DNA from: Tillus elongatus
Taxonomy: Eukaryota > Arthropoda > Insecta > Coleoptera > Cleridae
NCBI GenBank assembly: GCA_964006375.1
Contig: OZ023263.1
Coordinates: 137,016,063 to 137,080,062, forward strand
Reading direction: 5' to 3'
Length of the DNA: 64,000 nt
In this document: positions 35,500-46,832 of the stretch, piece after piece
How positions within the stretch are numbered: position 1 is the stretch's first letter
Layout of the letters: each line of letters begins with the position of its first letter
The notes under the pieces: generated by a model
Told to the model about the DNA's origin: nothing
Seen by the model: only the letters and a program-made list of their open reading frames with translations
Database searches by the model: none
Position numbers and translations under genes: made by a program

Positions 35500-37700
35500 A
35501 TCATTGGTTATTTTGCCTACAGCTCTAGTAGAAGTGGCGGATTTTAGTGGCATTTTTGTGCCTGTTCGTGCACTCATTGATTCGGCAGCCAGTGCATCTT
35601 TCATTTCGGAAAGATGTCTAAAGCGCTTGGGTTTGCCTCGTCCCAGAATATCGTCGTGTATTTCTGTAATCGGAAACTTGTAGAAAGCTGTTTCGAGGGG
35701 AATGACTAACTGTGTTATTAAACCTGTCGGTGGTTTGGAGCCAGTGTTTGCTATAGAGGTTTATATTTTGCCTGAAATCGGTACATCTCTACCGGAACAA
35801 ACATTCTCGCCAGATACTTTGCGCAGTTTGAGTTGATCTGTCTAACAGATAAGTTTTTCTATCGATCGGCTCCTATAGATTTTTTTTATAGGAGCTGAAT
35901 TATTTCCCTTTGTTGTAAAAGCTAATCGTATCATGGAAAGGCCGGGAATTCCTACAGCAATGAAAACTGTCTTTGGCTGGGTTGTAATGGGTAAGACCGA
36001 ACTCAAAGGCTCTCCGTCAGCTTATAAATTTTGCACAATCAGTAGCTCAATGGATTCATTGGATAAAAGTATAAAAAGGTTGTGGGAAATTGAAACCATA
36101 CCAAACAAGTTGGTTACCTCTTCAGAGGATGAAATTTGCGAAAGATTATTTAGGGGAAGTTTTTTATGGTGCTGATAGTTTTCGATATGTAGTAGCCTTG
36201 CCCATTCGAATAGAAAATCCTATCTTTGGGAATACTAGGACTTTGGCACTTCGCCGATTTTATGTATTAGAAAATAAATTGTATAAAAATCCTGAATTGT
36301 TGACAGGGTATAGAGAGTTTATGAGGAACTATTTGGATTTAGGTTATATGTCTCCTGTCAAGTCGGCTTCAAAGGACAATTCATTTTATATACCTCATCA
36401 CTGTGTTATAAAAAATGATAGCGCTACGACAAAAGTAAGACTTGTCTTTGACGCCCCTATGAAGTCGACAACGTTTCTTTAAACGATACGTTGGACCTAA
36501 ATTGCATTCGGATATTGTTACAATACTTTTAAAATTTCATTTACACAAATTCGTCCTTACAACAGATATTAAGCAAATGTTTTTAAGAATATTTGTTCGT
36601 CCAGAAGATAGGGATTACCAAAGGATTCTGTGGAGATTCAATAGACATGCACCTATCGAAGAATACAGATTGAACACGGTCACTTTCGGACTCAGCTGTT
36701 CTCCTTATTTTGCGAATAGAACTATTCGCCAGTTAGCATCTGACGAAGAAAATAATTTTTCAACAGCTTCAAAAATACCGTCTGAGGATATCTACGTAGA
36801 CGATATACTGACAGGCGCTGATTCTTTGGAGGAAGCTTTGAATATTAGGTGTGAACTCACATCGATAATGGCAACGGGTGGGTTTGCATTGGCAAAATGG
36901 TCCAGCAATTCAGAGGTGATCTTAGCGGATATTCCATTAGAAGAACATCAGCCCGTCTGTTTTGATTTATATCAACCTAGTTATGTCAAAATGTTAGGTT
37001 TACGTTGGGAACTTAACCACGACAGTTTCACATATCAAATTATTGAACTATCCACAACTTGTAAAAAGCGAGCTGTGTTGTCAAATTTAGCCAGGATATT
37101 CGACCCTCTGGGTTTTTTGACACCTCTCACGCTGTTTTCCAAGCGTATGATCCAACATTTATGGATTTTTTGACTAGACTGGGATGATGAACCCTCCTTG
37201 GACTTTGTTAAGCAATGGAAAAGATTTTAGTCGGAATTACCAGTGAACAAGGAGGTCAAGTTTCCTAGACATTTAAATATTAAGCATCTCGAATGTGAAT
37301 TGCACGCATTTTGTGAGGCAAGTGAAGTTACGTATGCAAGTTGTGTCTATTTTAGAATTGTGGACATGCAGAAAAACATTAACGTGTCGCTAGTGGTAGC
37401 AAAGTCGAAGGTAGCTCCTCTTAAAAGAATAACCTTACTTCGTTTGAAGCTTTGAGCTGCTTTCTTGTTGTCAGATCTTGCAGACTTTGTAATTTGTTCT
37501 CTTCCACAGCATATTAGTTTATCTGGAACTTTTGCCTGGTCAGACTACAAAGTAGCACTTTCGTGGATAAGATCTCCGACACATAAATGGAATACCTTTG
37601 TTAGTAATCGTGTTAGCCATATACAGAAAACGGTGTCTCCAATTCGATAGAAATATGTCCCTTCAGGTAAAAATCCTGCAGACTGCGCAAGTCGAGGCTT
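35500..37700 (+). pseudogene. BEL pol: protease, RT, RNase H region
   Basis: The aspartic protease region includes RALIDSAASASFISERC near 35560, with a stop at 35683. RT: VDVVGNPG-type start missing; visible are RLVFDAPMKS near 36440 with a break in the following SLNDTL motif, TDIKQMFLRIFV, RILWRF, VTFGLSCSPYFANRTIRQLA and the catalytic YVDD (36793-36804), then KWSSNS and DPLGFLTP. Beyond 37240 lies the RNase H-like part (HAFCEASEVTYASCVYFR, SDYKVALSWIRSP). There are at least six stops or frameshifts (35683, 35837, 36173, 36480, 37171, 37453, 37648). Normally reverse-transcribes the element. Confidence 0.9.
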
Positions 37701-37829
37701 ATTCCCAAAGCGAATTGTACATCATAGCGTATGATGGAACGGACCTTCTTTTCTAACGGATGATTCGAATGGTTGGCCTTTAGAGTCTTCTGAGGTTTGT
37801 AGCCTCGAGATAAATGAAAAAGCTAAAAG

Positions 37830-39308
37830 CATCGTTTTGGTTTCGTTATTAACTAAGGAATCAGATAGTGTTCTGTTTAGATTTTCATCTTTAAATAAGA
37901 TTATCAGAATAGTTGCTTATTCTCTGAGATTTATTTTTAATTCTCGTCATTCTGTGAATAGAAAGGTTGGTAATTTGAGTGAAGATGGGCTTCACGATTC
38001 TCTTCTTGTTTTTGTCAAACAGATGCAATGTGAAGGGTTTTCTGATCTTATTTCTGAAATTTGAAAGAAGGGTATGTGTAGATCCAAGACATTTCGGAAG
38101 TTAAACCTTATTGTAGATGAAAGAGATTTCCTTATGGTCGGCGGTCGATTGATAAATTCGAAATTGTCTTACGACGGAAAATTTCCTTTGTTGCTTCCTC
38201 AAAAACATCGTTTGACTAATCTCATTATCGAAGATACTTACATGAAGTACCTTCATCTCGGTTTGCAGTATTTGCATTTGTTGATCTCGCAGAACTTTTG
38301 GATTTTGTCTGCAAAAAGAGTTATTCGTTCTTGTTTGTCAAATTGTTTTCGTTGTTTTCGAGTTAATCCTAAACCTATCATTTCTTATATGGGAAATTTA
38401 CCTGTTGGTCGCATTAGTCAATTAAAGCCCTTTCAAGAGGTCATTGACTATGCCGGTCCGTTTCTTGTTACCCTTGTTAAGTCCAGAGGTATAAAATTCC
38501 AGAAGGCATATGTTTGCGTTTTTGTGTGTTTTTGCACAAAAGCAATCCATTTGGAGTTGGCTTCAGATTTGAGCGCGGATGCTTTTCTTGCTGCATTTAG
38601 GCGATTAATCTCTCGCAGAGGTCGCTGCATTAGCATACACTCGGACCGCGGAACTTGTTTTGTCGCGCATATCGAGAAATCATTGATCTCATGAAAGATG
38701 TTGTAGAGTCTGAAAAAATTGAGTGGCATTTTGGTCCTCCCTCGGGTCCTAATTTTAATGGTTTAGCCGAGGCCGGTGTTCAAAGCTCTAAATCTCATTT
38801 AGTTAGAGTTATTGGTCAGCAAATTTTGACGTTTGAAGAATTTTATACAGTCGTCGTTCAAATCGAAGCAGTGCTTAATTCGAGGCCACTTTATCCTCTT
38901 AGTACGGATCCAAATGACCTTAATGCGTTATCGCCAGGCCATTTTTTAACATTGGAACCACTAACATCATTGCCCTCAAGGGATTTTTCCAAGTTGAAGC
39001 TTAACACGTTGAGTCGCTGGCAACTGTTACAGCGTTTGCACAATGATTTTTGGACTCGTTGGCAACATGACTATTTGAATACATTGCAGCAACGAAATAA
39101 ATGGACAAACCAGAATCAATCATTAAAGGTAGGAGACATGGTTGTTATAAAAAATGAGCTACGCACACCGTTGACATGGCTATTAGCTCCTGTAATAGCA
39201 ACTCGTCCAGGCTCGGATGGAATCTGTCGAGTTGCAACGGTTAAGACTGCCACGGGTGTCCTTCAGAGACCTGCATCCAAATTGTGTTTGCTTCCAAATC
39301 AATATTAG
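37830..39308 (+). pseudogene. BEL integrase and C-terminal domain
   Basis: A zinc-binding region (HLGLQYLHLLISQNFWI, CLSNCFRCFRVNP), then the catalytic core with FQEVIDYAGPF (first Asp), SDRGTCFVA (second Asp) and, after a frameshift near 38660, PNFNGLAEAGVQSSK (Glu). The tail reads LSRWQLLQRLHNDFWTRW and GDMVVIKNELRTPLTW to a stop at 39308, the usual BEL C-terminal domain. Two breaks at 38062 and 38692. Normally inserts cDNA with a 5-bp duplication, as seen here. Confidence 0.9.
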
Positions 39309-39401
39309 TATTGTTGTAATATTTGCATATTACTTTGTAAATAGTTTTATTTAATATTTTGGGTAGTTAGAGCTAAAATTGTTATTTTAGGGTCGGCGGT
39401 A

Positions 39402-39747
39402 TGTTCAATACTGCGTTGAACTAGTGAATTAGTATTGTTTATTTTTAATTTACATAGATATTAGCAATTTTTTTAATAGAACATATAATTGATTCGGTTT
39501 TGGTAATTTGCATTAATAATTTATTTAATATTATTAAAAATTTATTTATTTCATATTTATTTTTTATTTATTAAAAATCTACTCTTGAAACTCTGCGATA
39601 TATTCCGTAAAGGGCGCATGACAGCGACAAGAAGAGTCAAGATGCAGAGTTGAACCAGGTGGGTTGTAGCTGTAGTTCGCAATAATTTTAATTAAAATCG
39701 TATACAGTCCAATCAAAGTTAGCACTTATTTATCGTGCGTCGTGACA
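39402..39747 (+). repeat. BEL 3' LTR (346 bp)
   Basis: Starts TGTTCAATACTGCG and ends GTGACA, with TACTT after it. It is longer than the 5' LTR by a T/A-rich insertion of about 60 bp at 39520-39580. GGGTCGGCGGTA immediately upstream is the position of the plus-strand primer. Confidence 0.92.
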
Positions 39748-39752
39748 TACTT

Positions 39753-40073
39753 AATAATTATACAAAATACGGTAAACTATTTATGTATACCGACGATACA
39801 ACGATGGTGGTTGTTAGTGAGCCTGCTGCTGGCCAGCGAATTGATTGCAGTTTTAACCATGTTTTAGTACAGCTTGGTGTACCCGTAATCGCTGGTTCTC
39901 ACATTTTCAGGACATAATGTACAGTTATGCTGGGCACCTTAAAGACCCTACTGACAGAAAGGAGGGGTATAACAAAATATCATATCTTCTGTGGGACACT
40001 GAAATATTTAGTTTTCCCAGAAGTACTTTTTATTACCTGCTTTGTATTTGAAATTATATGTAACATATATATA

Positions 40074-40076
<3 letters not shown>
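39753..40076. other. Intergenic, no gene seen
   Basis: Short frames only. 39770-39850 translates to FMYTDDTTMVVV, reminiscent of an RT box, but it is isolated and short. Confidence 0.4.

Positions 40077-40139
<63 letters not shown>
40077..40139. repeat. (AT)n microsatellite
   Basis: 63-bp TA run abutting the TATAGGGTGTT end at 40136. Confidence 0.96.
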
Positions 40140-40143
<4 letters not shown>

Positions 40144-40610
40144 GTTTAGCGAGTCGCGTTTATTAGAAGTTTACGGTTTTCTAGTCAGAATTTGAAAGAG
40201 ATAATTTGGGGTTGGCCATAAGCGGTTATGAGGAATCCAATGAAATTACATTATTGTACATGTCGTTTCGTGATTTTAAATGGAACACCCTATATATATT
40301 TGCATTTTTAGATTCGGCATCAATTTCTAGATAAAATATTATGAAAGCATTATATGTAAAGAATGCGACGTTTTCGAGTTGATTCTATATTTTTGGAAAG
40401 TTTGAAAATGTCACTACTATGTTTGATAAGACATTTGCGCTCCTAGTCAAGGTCACAGATTCTGTCCCGGTGAGGAGACAAAGAAAGCTTGGTTTTAAGT
40501 AAAGCGCAGTGGGTGTTTTCAGTAACTTATACAGAGCGTTCTATATAAGGGCCTAACTAGAGCAATTTATTTCATACATAACTTCATAATTTCAAATGGA
40601 ACACCCTATA
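40136..40610. mobile_element. TATAGGGTGTT-ended inverted-repeat element(s)
   Basis: TATAGGGTGTT at 40136-40146 has two complementary partners: AACACCCTATA at 40284-40294 and at 40600-40610, the latter two each preceded by TTT-AAATGGA. Either a 159-bp element plus a separate end, or a 475-bp element with an internal copy. No coding. The superfamily is unknown to me. Confidence 0.55.
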
Positions 40611-41202
40611 TTTTCTACTTAGTCTTATTTACCATTAAAATTTCTTTAAAATTTGTTAACACTTCCCTATGGCTATCTTTTTCCATTTCCGAGGTATATT
40701 TATTTATATTTTACATGCTGCAGATATTCAAATATCTGGTCATACTTAAGTTGTTATGACCAAAAATGTCAAATAATTTTAATGGGCACTTCCTAGGACG
40801 TTCCATTGTAACAGCTTGTGTATTATGTCGCACATACTCAGATATCTGGTCATACTTAGACGCCTAATGCCTGAAAGTCGAATAACATTCAGCTGACCCT
40901 TCCTTGTATGTTTGAAATATATTAAAGAGGAACGGAAAACACATTCTAAATTCCCCGCAAACTACTATCTACAATTTATTTACATTTGCTAGTTATTATT
41001 TTTGTGAACAGCTTCTAAAATTGATGATCTGGTTTATAATCAATTGTTTGTTTCTTTTTTACTTATGTCAGCTTAATTATTTTACAATCACAGCAAATTT
41101 TGCAGAAATCGATTAAGTCGAAGGAATATTTTAGATCATAGATTTATAGACTCTAATTAGAACTGATTTGAGCATTTAAATATATAACTTACAAGTTAGT
41201 AG
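40611..41202. other. Intergenic with a short repeat
   Basis: CAGATATCTGGTCATACTTA-type sequence occurs twice (about 40731 and 40833). No gene seen. Confidence 0.45.
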
Positions 41203-41290
41203 ACTCTGTGGTCTGGTGGTTAATACGTTGGACTGATCAACCGAAGGTCCCGCGAGTGAACTTTTGGGTTAACACGATTGACTTTTTAAA
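41203..41290 (+). mobile_element. tRNA-derived SINE head (probable)
   Basis: GTGGTCTGGTGGTTAATACG (41210-41229) resembles box A and GGTCCCGCGAGTGAA (41247-41261) a degenerate box B at tRNA-like spacing. No cloverleaf can be closed, so it is not a functional tRNA gene. Confidence 0.5.
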
Positions 41291-41980
41291 ACAATTTTAT
41301 TTTACTATTACAAAATACACTAAGTTCTACATATAAAATACAAATAATAAAATACTGATATCAACATAAATGTGATATAAAATTACGTCGCACAAAATGA
41401 CTCAGACTAAACTGCGACGAGAAGTTCCGCCGTTTGAATCTCTTGTTTAAGTAGAGCCTTCACAGCAAAAGTTTATAATTACGTCATAGCACAAGTTGTC
41501 CCCCAGTACAAAATAAAAGTCACCGTCAACAAAACCCTAAAATTTTCACACCGCAGTAAAACCGCCAACCCGTAGTCTGGAACCTATGGTGAGAAATATT
41601 TTACTGATAATATTGTTGTTATTTTTTTTTCAATATTTTTGCTATTTTCACCTTTACATTTGGATTTCGTCGGTTCCGCCGACTGTTTTCGAAACATACC
41701 CTCGAAACTTTTGTATTGGCATTATTCCGACCGACCACTCCACCCTTCGGACGGCAGGTCACATTTATGACTATACAGGTGTTCACCCCCGTACTCTACC
41801 GTTAACACGTGCTATTTTTTAAATATTTGCAGAATTATCTCTTTAGTTTAACCGGTGTGCTTGTTTGCATAACTTACCCAAGCTCAATTAACCGAAACAT
41901 TTATTTCGTTTTATGTGTATTATATCTCGTTTATATAGATTCATTGCATTTAACTAAACTGTGTTTTATTTTGACCGAGT
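41291..41980. other. Intergenic, unrecognised frame
   Basis: A plus frame 41586-41822 begins with a hydrophobic stretch (about 20 residues of I/L/F/Y after MVRN) that would look like a signal or membrane segment, followed by PTDHSTLRTAGHIYDYTG. No family recognised and no supporting splice sites. The rest is AT-rich. Confidence 0.35.
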
Positions 41981-42120
41981 GACTTCAAGCTCCCGAACCT
42001 CTCATGCCCGCCAGGTGGCAGAGGATTGAATTTGGGGCTTGAAGGTCTACTTATAGCTTACGATATTTCACTCCCCAACTTCACCCGCTAGGTGGTCAGC
42101 GAGGGGCGGGATATCGTAAG
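41981..42120. repeat. Two adjacent hairpins with AGGTGG cores
   Basis: Hairpin 1: GACTTCAAGC...GCTTGAAGGTC (41981-42047) enclosing CCCGCCAGGTGGCAG (42007-42021). Hairpin 2: CTTACGATAT...ATATCGTAAG (42057-42120) enclosing CCCGCTAGGTGGTCAG. The stems differ but the cores match, in the same orientation. Confidence 0.65.
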
Positions 42121-42263
42121 GTATCGCCGTTTTTAGTGAATTTTCTTAAAAAAAATTCACTAATGAGGAGATCTCGACTTTCGAATTTTGAAAAAATTTC
42201 TTCAAATGAGCGCTATTTAGGACCCCCGGAACCCAAATCCGAGGTCAGTTTCAGACTTTATAT

Positions 42264-42396
<133 letters not shown>

Positions 42397-43486
42397 ACAC
42401 CTATAACTTAAAAAATAATGGACCGATTTTGATAAAACTTGATGAGTACCTTCCTTTCGCAAATGGCTTGGATAAGTTTGTTAGCCAGGAAAATCCGACG
42501 AGGTTTTCCCGGAAAATTTTGTGTTTTCTTTCGAAAAAAATTGATTTTTTTTTATATTTTCAAAATTAACAAAGTAAGGGCAACCAAATTTCATAAGCGG
42601 GTTTATATCATTATAGGCAAGTTACATACCAAAATTTAGCTCCGTAGGTTAAAGGACAAAAACGTTACAGGCATTCAAAGAAAAATAAATTTGGGTTCTC
42701 CTTAAAACGTCAAAATCGCGATTTTAAACGTTAAAATTGGTGAGTACCTTCGTTTTGCAAGTGGCTTGGATATGTTTGTTATCCAGGAAAATCCGACGAG
42801 GTTTTCCCGAAAAATTTTGTATTTTCTTTCGAAAAAAATTTATATCTCCAAAATTAACAAAGTAAGGGCAACCAAATTTTATACGCGGGTTTATACCATT
42901 ATAGGCAAGTTATCTATCTAAATTTGGCTCTGTAGGTCAAAAGACAAAAAAGTTATAGGCATTTAAACAAAAATAAATTGGGGTTTTTCACAAAACGTCA
43001 AAGTTGCGATTTAAACGTCAAAATTGGCAACATTTAGGAAAATAACTTGTATCTAATACGGGCTATGGAAATAAAATCTCTCAAGAAGAATGTTTTACAA
43101 CCCCTGAAGTCTTAGTTTCAACCGTCATTGTCCTTCATTTTAATAAAATGTTTCCAGAAAATTCATTTCAAATAGACCCTTTCTCTGACGATTGTCAGTA
43201 GTCTTAGCTATAGAGTTTATCGTTAATGGTATATAATTTTTGTAGAATTTTCGTTAAAAAAAAATCAATAAAGCTCAATATAACTGTTATTACACAAGAT
43301 ATGAAAAAAATTTGTATATATTAATTATAGGGTGTCTTGAGCTACATCTTAAAAAATTATTTCTACAATCACAGGATGGCCCATAAGTCGTTGGTGATAC
43401 AAATTTTCTTTTTTTTTTAATGAAACACGCCTTATGTTATTGCATTTTGCATTTTCCATCGAAATATAATGCATGTTTGTAAGAAC

Positions 43487-43806
43487 AAAAATTCTGGACG
43501 CAGTAAGTGCGTTATGGTAGCGAATTTTGATCAAATGCTTAATATTTCAATAGTTCAATTTGCTATTAACCTATAAGGTTGACCAAAAAACGAGTTTTTT
43601 CGGGAACACTTTAAATTTACTTTCGGAATTTTTTTTACATTTTCAAACAATAAAGTTATTTTGATGAAACATGGCACATTGTTTTTACTATATAGATTAT
43701 ACTGGTAACCAAATGTGATGCCTGCTTTCTTAAAAAAAACACATTATTGCTATTAAAAAATAGTTTTATGAAAATTCACTACCATAACGCACTTGCTGCG
43801 TCCAGA
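43487..43806. repeat. Foldback end module of ACH (320 bp)
   Basis: Inverted repeats TTCTGGACGCAGTAAGTGCG TTATGGTAGCG and complement at the two ends; matches 21446-21766 in inverted orientation. Confidence 0.75.
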
Positions 43807-43984
43807 GTTTTTATTAAATAAATTAACCATATCCCATTAGGGTACGAAGCTGCTGGAACCAGAATAATTCCGTAACAAATCATCCCCTACTTAGGTAAGA
43901 GCGGAAACGAGAGGGGTAAACACTCAGTTCTATTTACTTTGTTTTTAATTTTACAACCCTGGCGAGAATAATTGTTTAATTTTG

Positions 43985-43988
<4 letters not shown>

Positions 43989-44060
<72 letters not shown>
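43989..44060. repeat. (AT)n microsatellite
   Basis: 72-bp TA run followed by a GATA-type run (ATAGATAGATAGATA). Confidence 0.96.
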
Positions 44061-44064
<4 letters not shown>

Positions 44065-44079
44065 GATAGATAGATAAAC

Positions 44080-44560
44080 AGCGTTTTTACCATACATTAA
44101 AGGTGTCACCGACAAAACAGCCGAATTTTTAGAACCCATAATATCAAAACCATATTCACAACAGAGCAAAAACTGTCAAATCTAATAAAAATTCCCAAGG
44201 ATACGGTTTCAAACAAATCCCACGGAATATAGGAAATTCCTTGTTCCGACTGTTCCCGAACTTATGTAGGACAAATAAATAGACGCATCCACAATAGAAT
44301 ATATGAACACATCCTCGCAGTTAGAAAATCCGACCCCTCATCGGCGCTGGCCATGCATCATATTCATACAGGACACAAAATAGACTTCGACAATGCCAAA
44401 ACAATAGCCCCGGTTTACAAATTCAAAACCAGAATTATCCGCGAAGCAATCGAGATCGAAAAACGTTCCGATTGTTTAAATAAGAGAGATTATGGTCTTC
44501 GTCTTCTGATTACTTGGAAACCTATTATATCTTCAGTACAAACACACAAAAAGACAATAA
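44080..44560 (+). pseudogene. PLE GIY-YIG endonuclease, start motif lost
   Basis: In one frame: IPKDTVSNKSHGI, stop, EIPCSDCSRTYVGQINRR, EHILAVRKSDPSSALAMHH, HTGHKIDFDNAKTIA, IREAIEIEKRSDCLNKRD and RLLITWKPII. The GIY Tyr codon is TAG at about 44230, so the first catalytic motif is now a stop; YVG stands for YIG. Other catalytic positions (Arg, His in IYEH, Glu in REAIEIEK) remain. Otherwise nearly intact, so this stop may have been an early inactivating change. Confidence 0.85.
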
Positions 44561-44773
44561 ACTTACTAGACAATTTTATTTCCCCATTACCTAACTCAAC
44601 AAATACCTGCAATCCTCTTAATTCTTTAAGTACCGTGACGATAGGCCCTGACTCAACAAATACCGGCAATCCTCTTAATCCTTCAAGTACCGTGACGAAA
44701 GCTCCTGACTTGATTGACCGTGACGCGACTCACTACACTGATAACGAAGCAGGTAGACAAAACGGTACACAAA

Positions 44774-44865
44774 GGCGTACCCAGGGGGGGGGGGGCAGCT
44801 GCAGATGTTACAACCGGAACGACCATGGCTTGCCCCCCCCCACTAGTTTTGATCCTGGGTACGCC
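44774..44865. mobile_element. 92-bp inverted-repeat element with G/C tracts
   Basis: GGCGTACCCAGG followed by a run of G at the left, and a run of C followed by CCTGGGTACGCC at the right. It interrupts the PLE C-terminal extension. No clear TSD, superfamily unknown; potentially a strong hairpin. Confidence 0.7.
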
Positions 44866-45084
44866 CTACGGTATATACAATACAAGACTTGCAACGAACT
44901 GCCAGATATCTCTTAGGAATAGGGTTGAACACACTGATACCTTAGAGACGATCTCCGGCGAGTTTTGGGAAGTAGGCAGATTGAGGCCCCGTAATCGAGC
45001 TACAACAACCCAACCCACCTTTGTCCACCGCTCTAAGGAGTAGATTCATTCAGGCCTTAGCGTTCATGTCCTTACATATTTCCT

Positions 45085-45131
45085 TTACCTCTGGAAAATG
45101 GCTCCCAAACAGGAGCCGAAACGTCGAGTTT
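45085..45131 (+). ncRNA. Degenerate hammerhead ribozyme of PLE 2
   Basis: Helix II is perfect (GGCTCC 45100-45105 with GGAGCC 45112-45117). GAA (45118-45120), palindromic helix III ACGT (45121-45124) and cleavage base C (45125) are all present. The core box that should read CTGATGA is CTGGAAA (45091-45097), so activity is unlikely. Confidence 0.65.
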
Positions 45132-45171
45132 AAAAAAATCTGAACGCGGTTCAACCTGAGAACCAAGTATG

Positions 45172-45289
<118 letters not shown>

Positions 45290-45387
45290 TGTGGTGTTAT
45301 CCAGGCACACGTACACACATACATAAATACACACATAATAAGATTTATTATTGTTATTATTACTATTATCTATAAAAAATATATTAA

Positions 45388-45636
45388 AAGAGCAGGTGCA
45401 GCAAACTTGATAATTGCAACCCGTTCTGCACATGTGACGGATCCACCATTGCTGATCTTAATCATATAATTTTTTCTTGCCCACTCAACACTATGGCCCG
45501 CAGTAAATTGTTAGATGCCTTGAGAATAATCAAGATTACAATGCCACTTAGTATAACTCACCTGTTAGGCCTCGATAAAAAAAACGTGTACATTTATTTG
45601 GTTAGATTTTTTAGAGAAATTAATTTAAAATTGTAA
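45388..45636 (+). pseudogene. LINE polymerase C-terminus, frame open
   Basis: 82 codons without a stop: [47 protein letters not shown] and YLVRFFREINLKL before TAA at 45636. The pattern C-x-C...H-x(4)-C is the zinc-binding tail found in R1/I/Jockey-like LINE polymerases. The RT itself is missing. About 285 bp of 3' UTR follow, ending in an AT run at 45923. Confidence 0.65.
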
Positions 45637-45920
45637 ATAATAGTATGCATGTAGTTAAGTAGGAAGCTAGGAATAAAATAAACTGGTGGTTTGTATTAAA
45701 CAATAACATTAAATAGATAAGAATTTTGCAGAAATTATACATGTAATTAGATCTAGAGTCCTATTGTCTGTCCCAGTGTGTAACCTCAATCAGCTCCGTG
45801 GCCCAGTTAGTTTGTGTATGAGCCATGGCGGGTCCCTTGGCGAGCAAGTGTCCTTGTGTATCCCGAACAAAACAAAAAAATCTCAACAAAAATATAATAT
45901 TAATTAAATAAAAAAAGATC

Positions 45921-45922
<2 letters not shown>

Positions 45923-45998
<76 letters not shown>
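45923..45998. repeat. (AT)n microsatellite
   Basis: 76 bp of TA after the LINE 3' UTR. Confidence 0.97.
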
Positions 45999-46002
<4 letters not shown>

Positions 46003-46440
46003 TTCTAAAGGAGTGTATATATGCATATGTGTGTATGTATTTGTGTTTGTATATTGATGTTAATAAGTACTTAAAGCATACTAATTATATAAGACAAAAT
46101 ATAAGCACCGTATCTAACTCATATGTTCAAACATATCAAATAAATTTCCTACTTGCCACTTGCCTATCCCGTATCATATATAAAACTCAAATCCACACCG
46201 TGTAATTTATAAAAGTCTGTGGCTAGTGGAGGATCATTCCGTTGCCATCCTAGCATTTGAACACACACACATCATTAAGATGACGTTTTAGGACAATAGA
46301 TTCTCTCAGAGTTTATTGGTCTTGTTTGAAATTATCCTGATTCAAAATATAATCAGAAACTTTTATTAATTTGCTTCTGTTTGACAACACTGTAGAAACT
46401 ATCCTAGAAATAAAATTCTACCTTACCAAGGCTCACATTA
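45999..46440. other. Intergenic, no gene seen
   Basis: AT-rich sequence without recognisable features. Confidence 0.45.
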
Positions 46441-46832
46441 GCAGGGGAGTCTGGCCTCCGAGCACGTGATTTTAAGCGCGGTTTTAATTGGTTTGCCAGG
46501 GCGCTAGTGCTAAATGTGTTCAAGTATGGTCCAAAGTCGAAAACATAGGAACCGGGCCTCCGTGACGTCACACAAGTACACAAGAAGATCGCGCCGTTTT
46601 GGTTATATATATCTCAGCAGCGTTGCCGGTTGTAATTGTAATTGCAGATTTAGAGAATTTTTAGATGAATATGGTTTGAATAATAATTAATAATATGAAT
46701 AAGTATGACTTTAATATTAAATATTGGATTAAAGTTATATGTAACTAACTGACTACTTGAATAGGAAGGATGTAACTAATTCTGACTAGGGAGGCCCAGC
46801 CTCCACTGCCTCCTTAGAGAAACCGCCACTGG
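46441..46832. mobile_element. CAGTGGCGG-related MITE remnant
   Basis: The right end, read on the minus strand, is CAGTGGCGGTTTCTCTAAGG then AGGCTGGGCCTCCC. At the left, GCAGGGGAGTCTGGCCTCC (46451-46469) matches the subterminal part in inverted orientation, but the terminal 20 bp are missing. It shares its end with the MITE at 1893-2213. Confidence 0.5.

Larger units (their letters stand above)
44074..45135 (+). mobile_element. Penelope-like element 2, 5'-truncated
   Basis: RT tail (LPYIKGVTDKTAEFLEP), GIY-YIG domain and a C-terminal extension, followed by a degenerate hammerhead and an AT run. A 92-bp inverted-repeat element is inserted in the C-terminal extension. Different subfamily from the PLE at 9.7 kb. 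Confidence 0.83.

Noticed and set aside
39770..39850. FMYTDDTTMVVV as an RT catalytic box
   Set aside because: It is isolated, with no flanking RT motifs within several hundred bases on either side.
41203..41290. Functional tRNA gene
   Set aside because: Box A- and box B-like blocks exist, but the acceptor and anticodon stems do not pair. A SINE head fits better.
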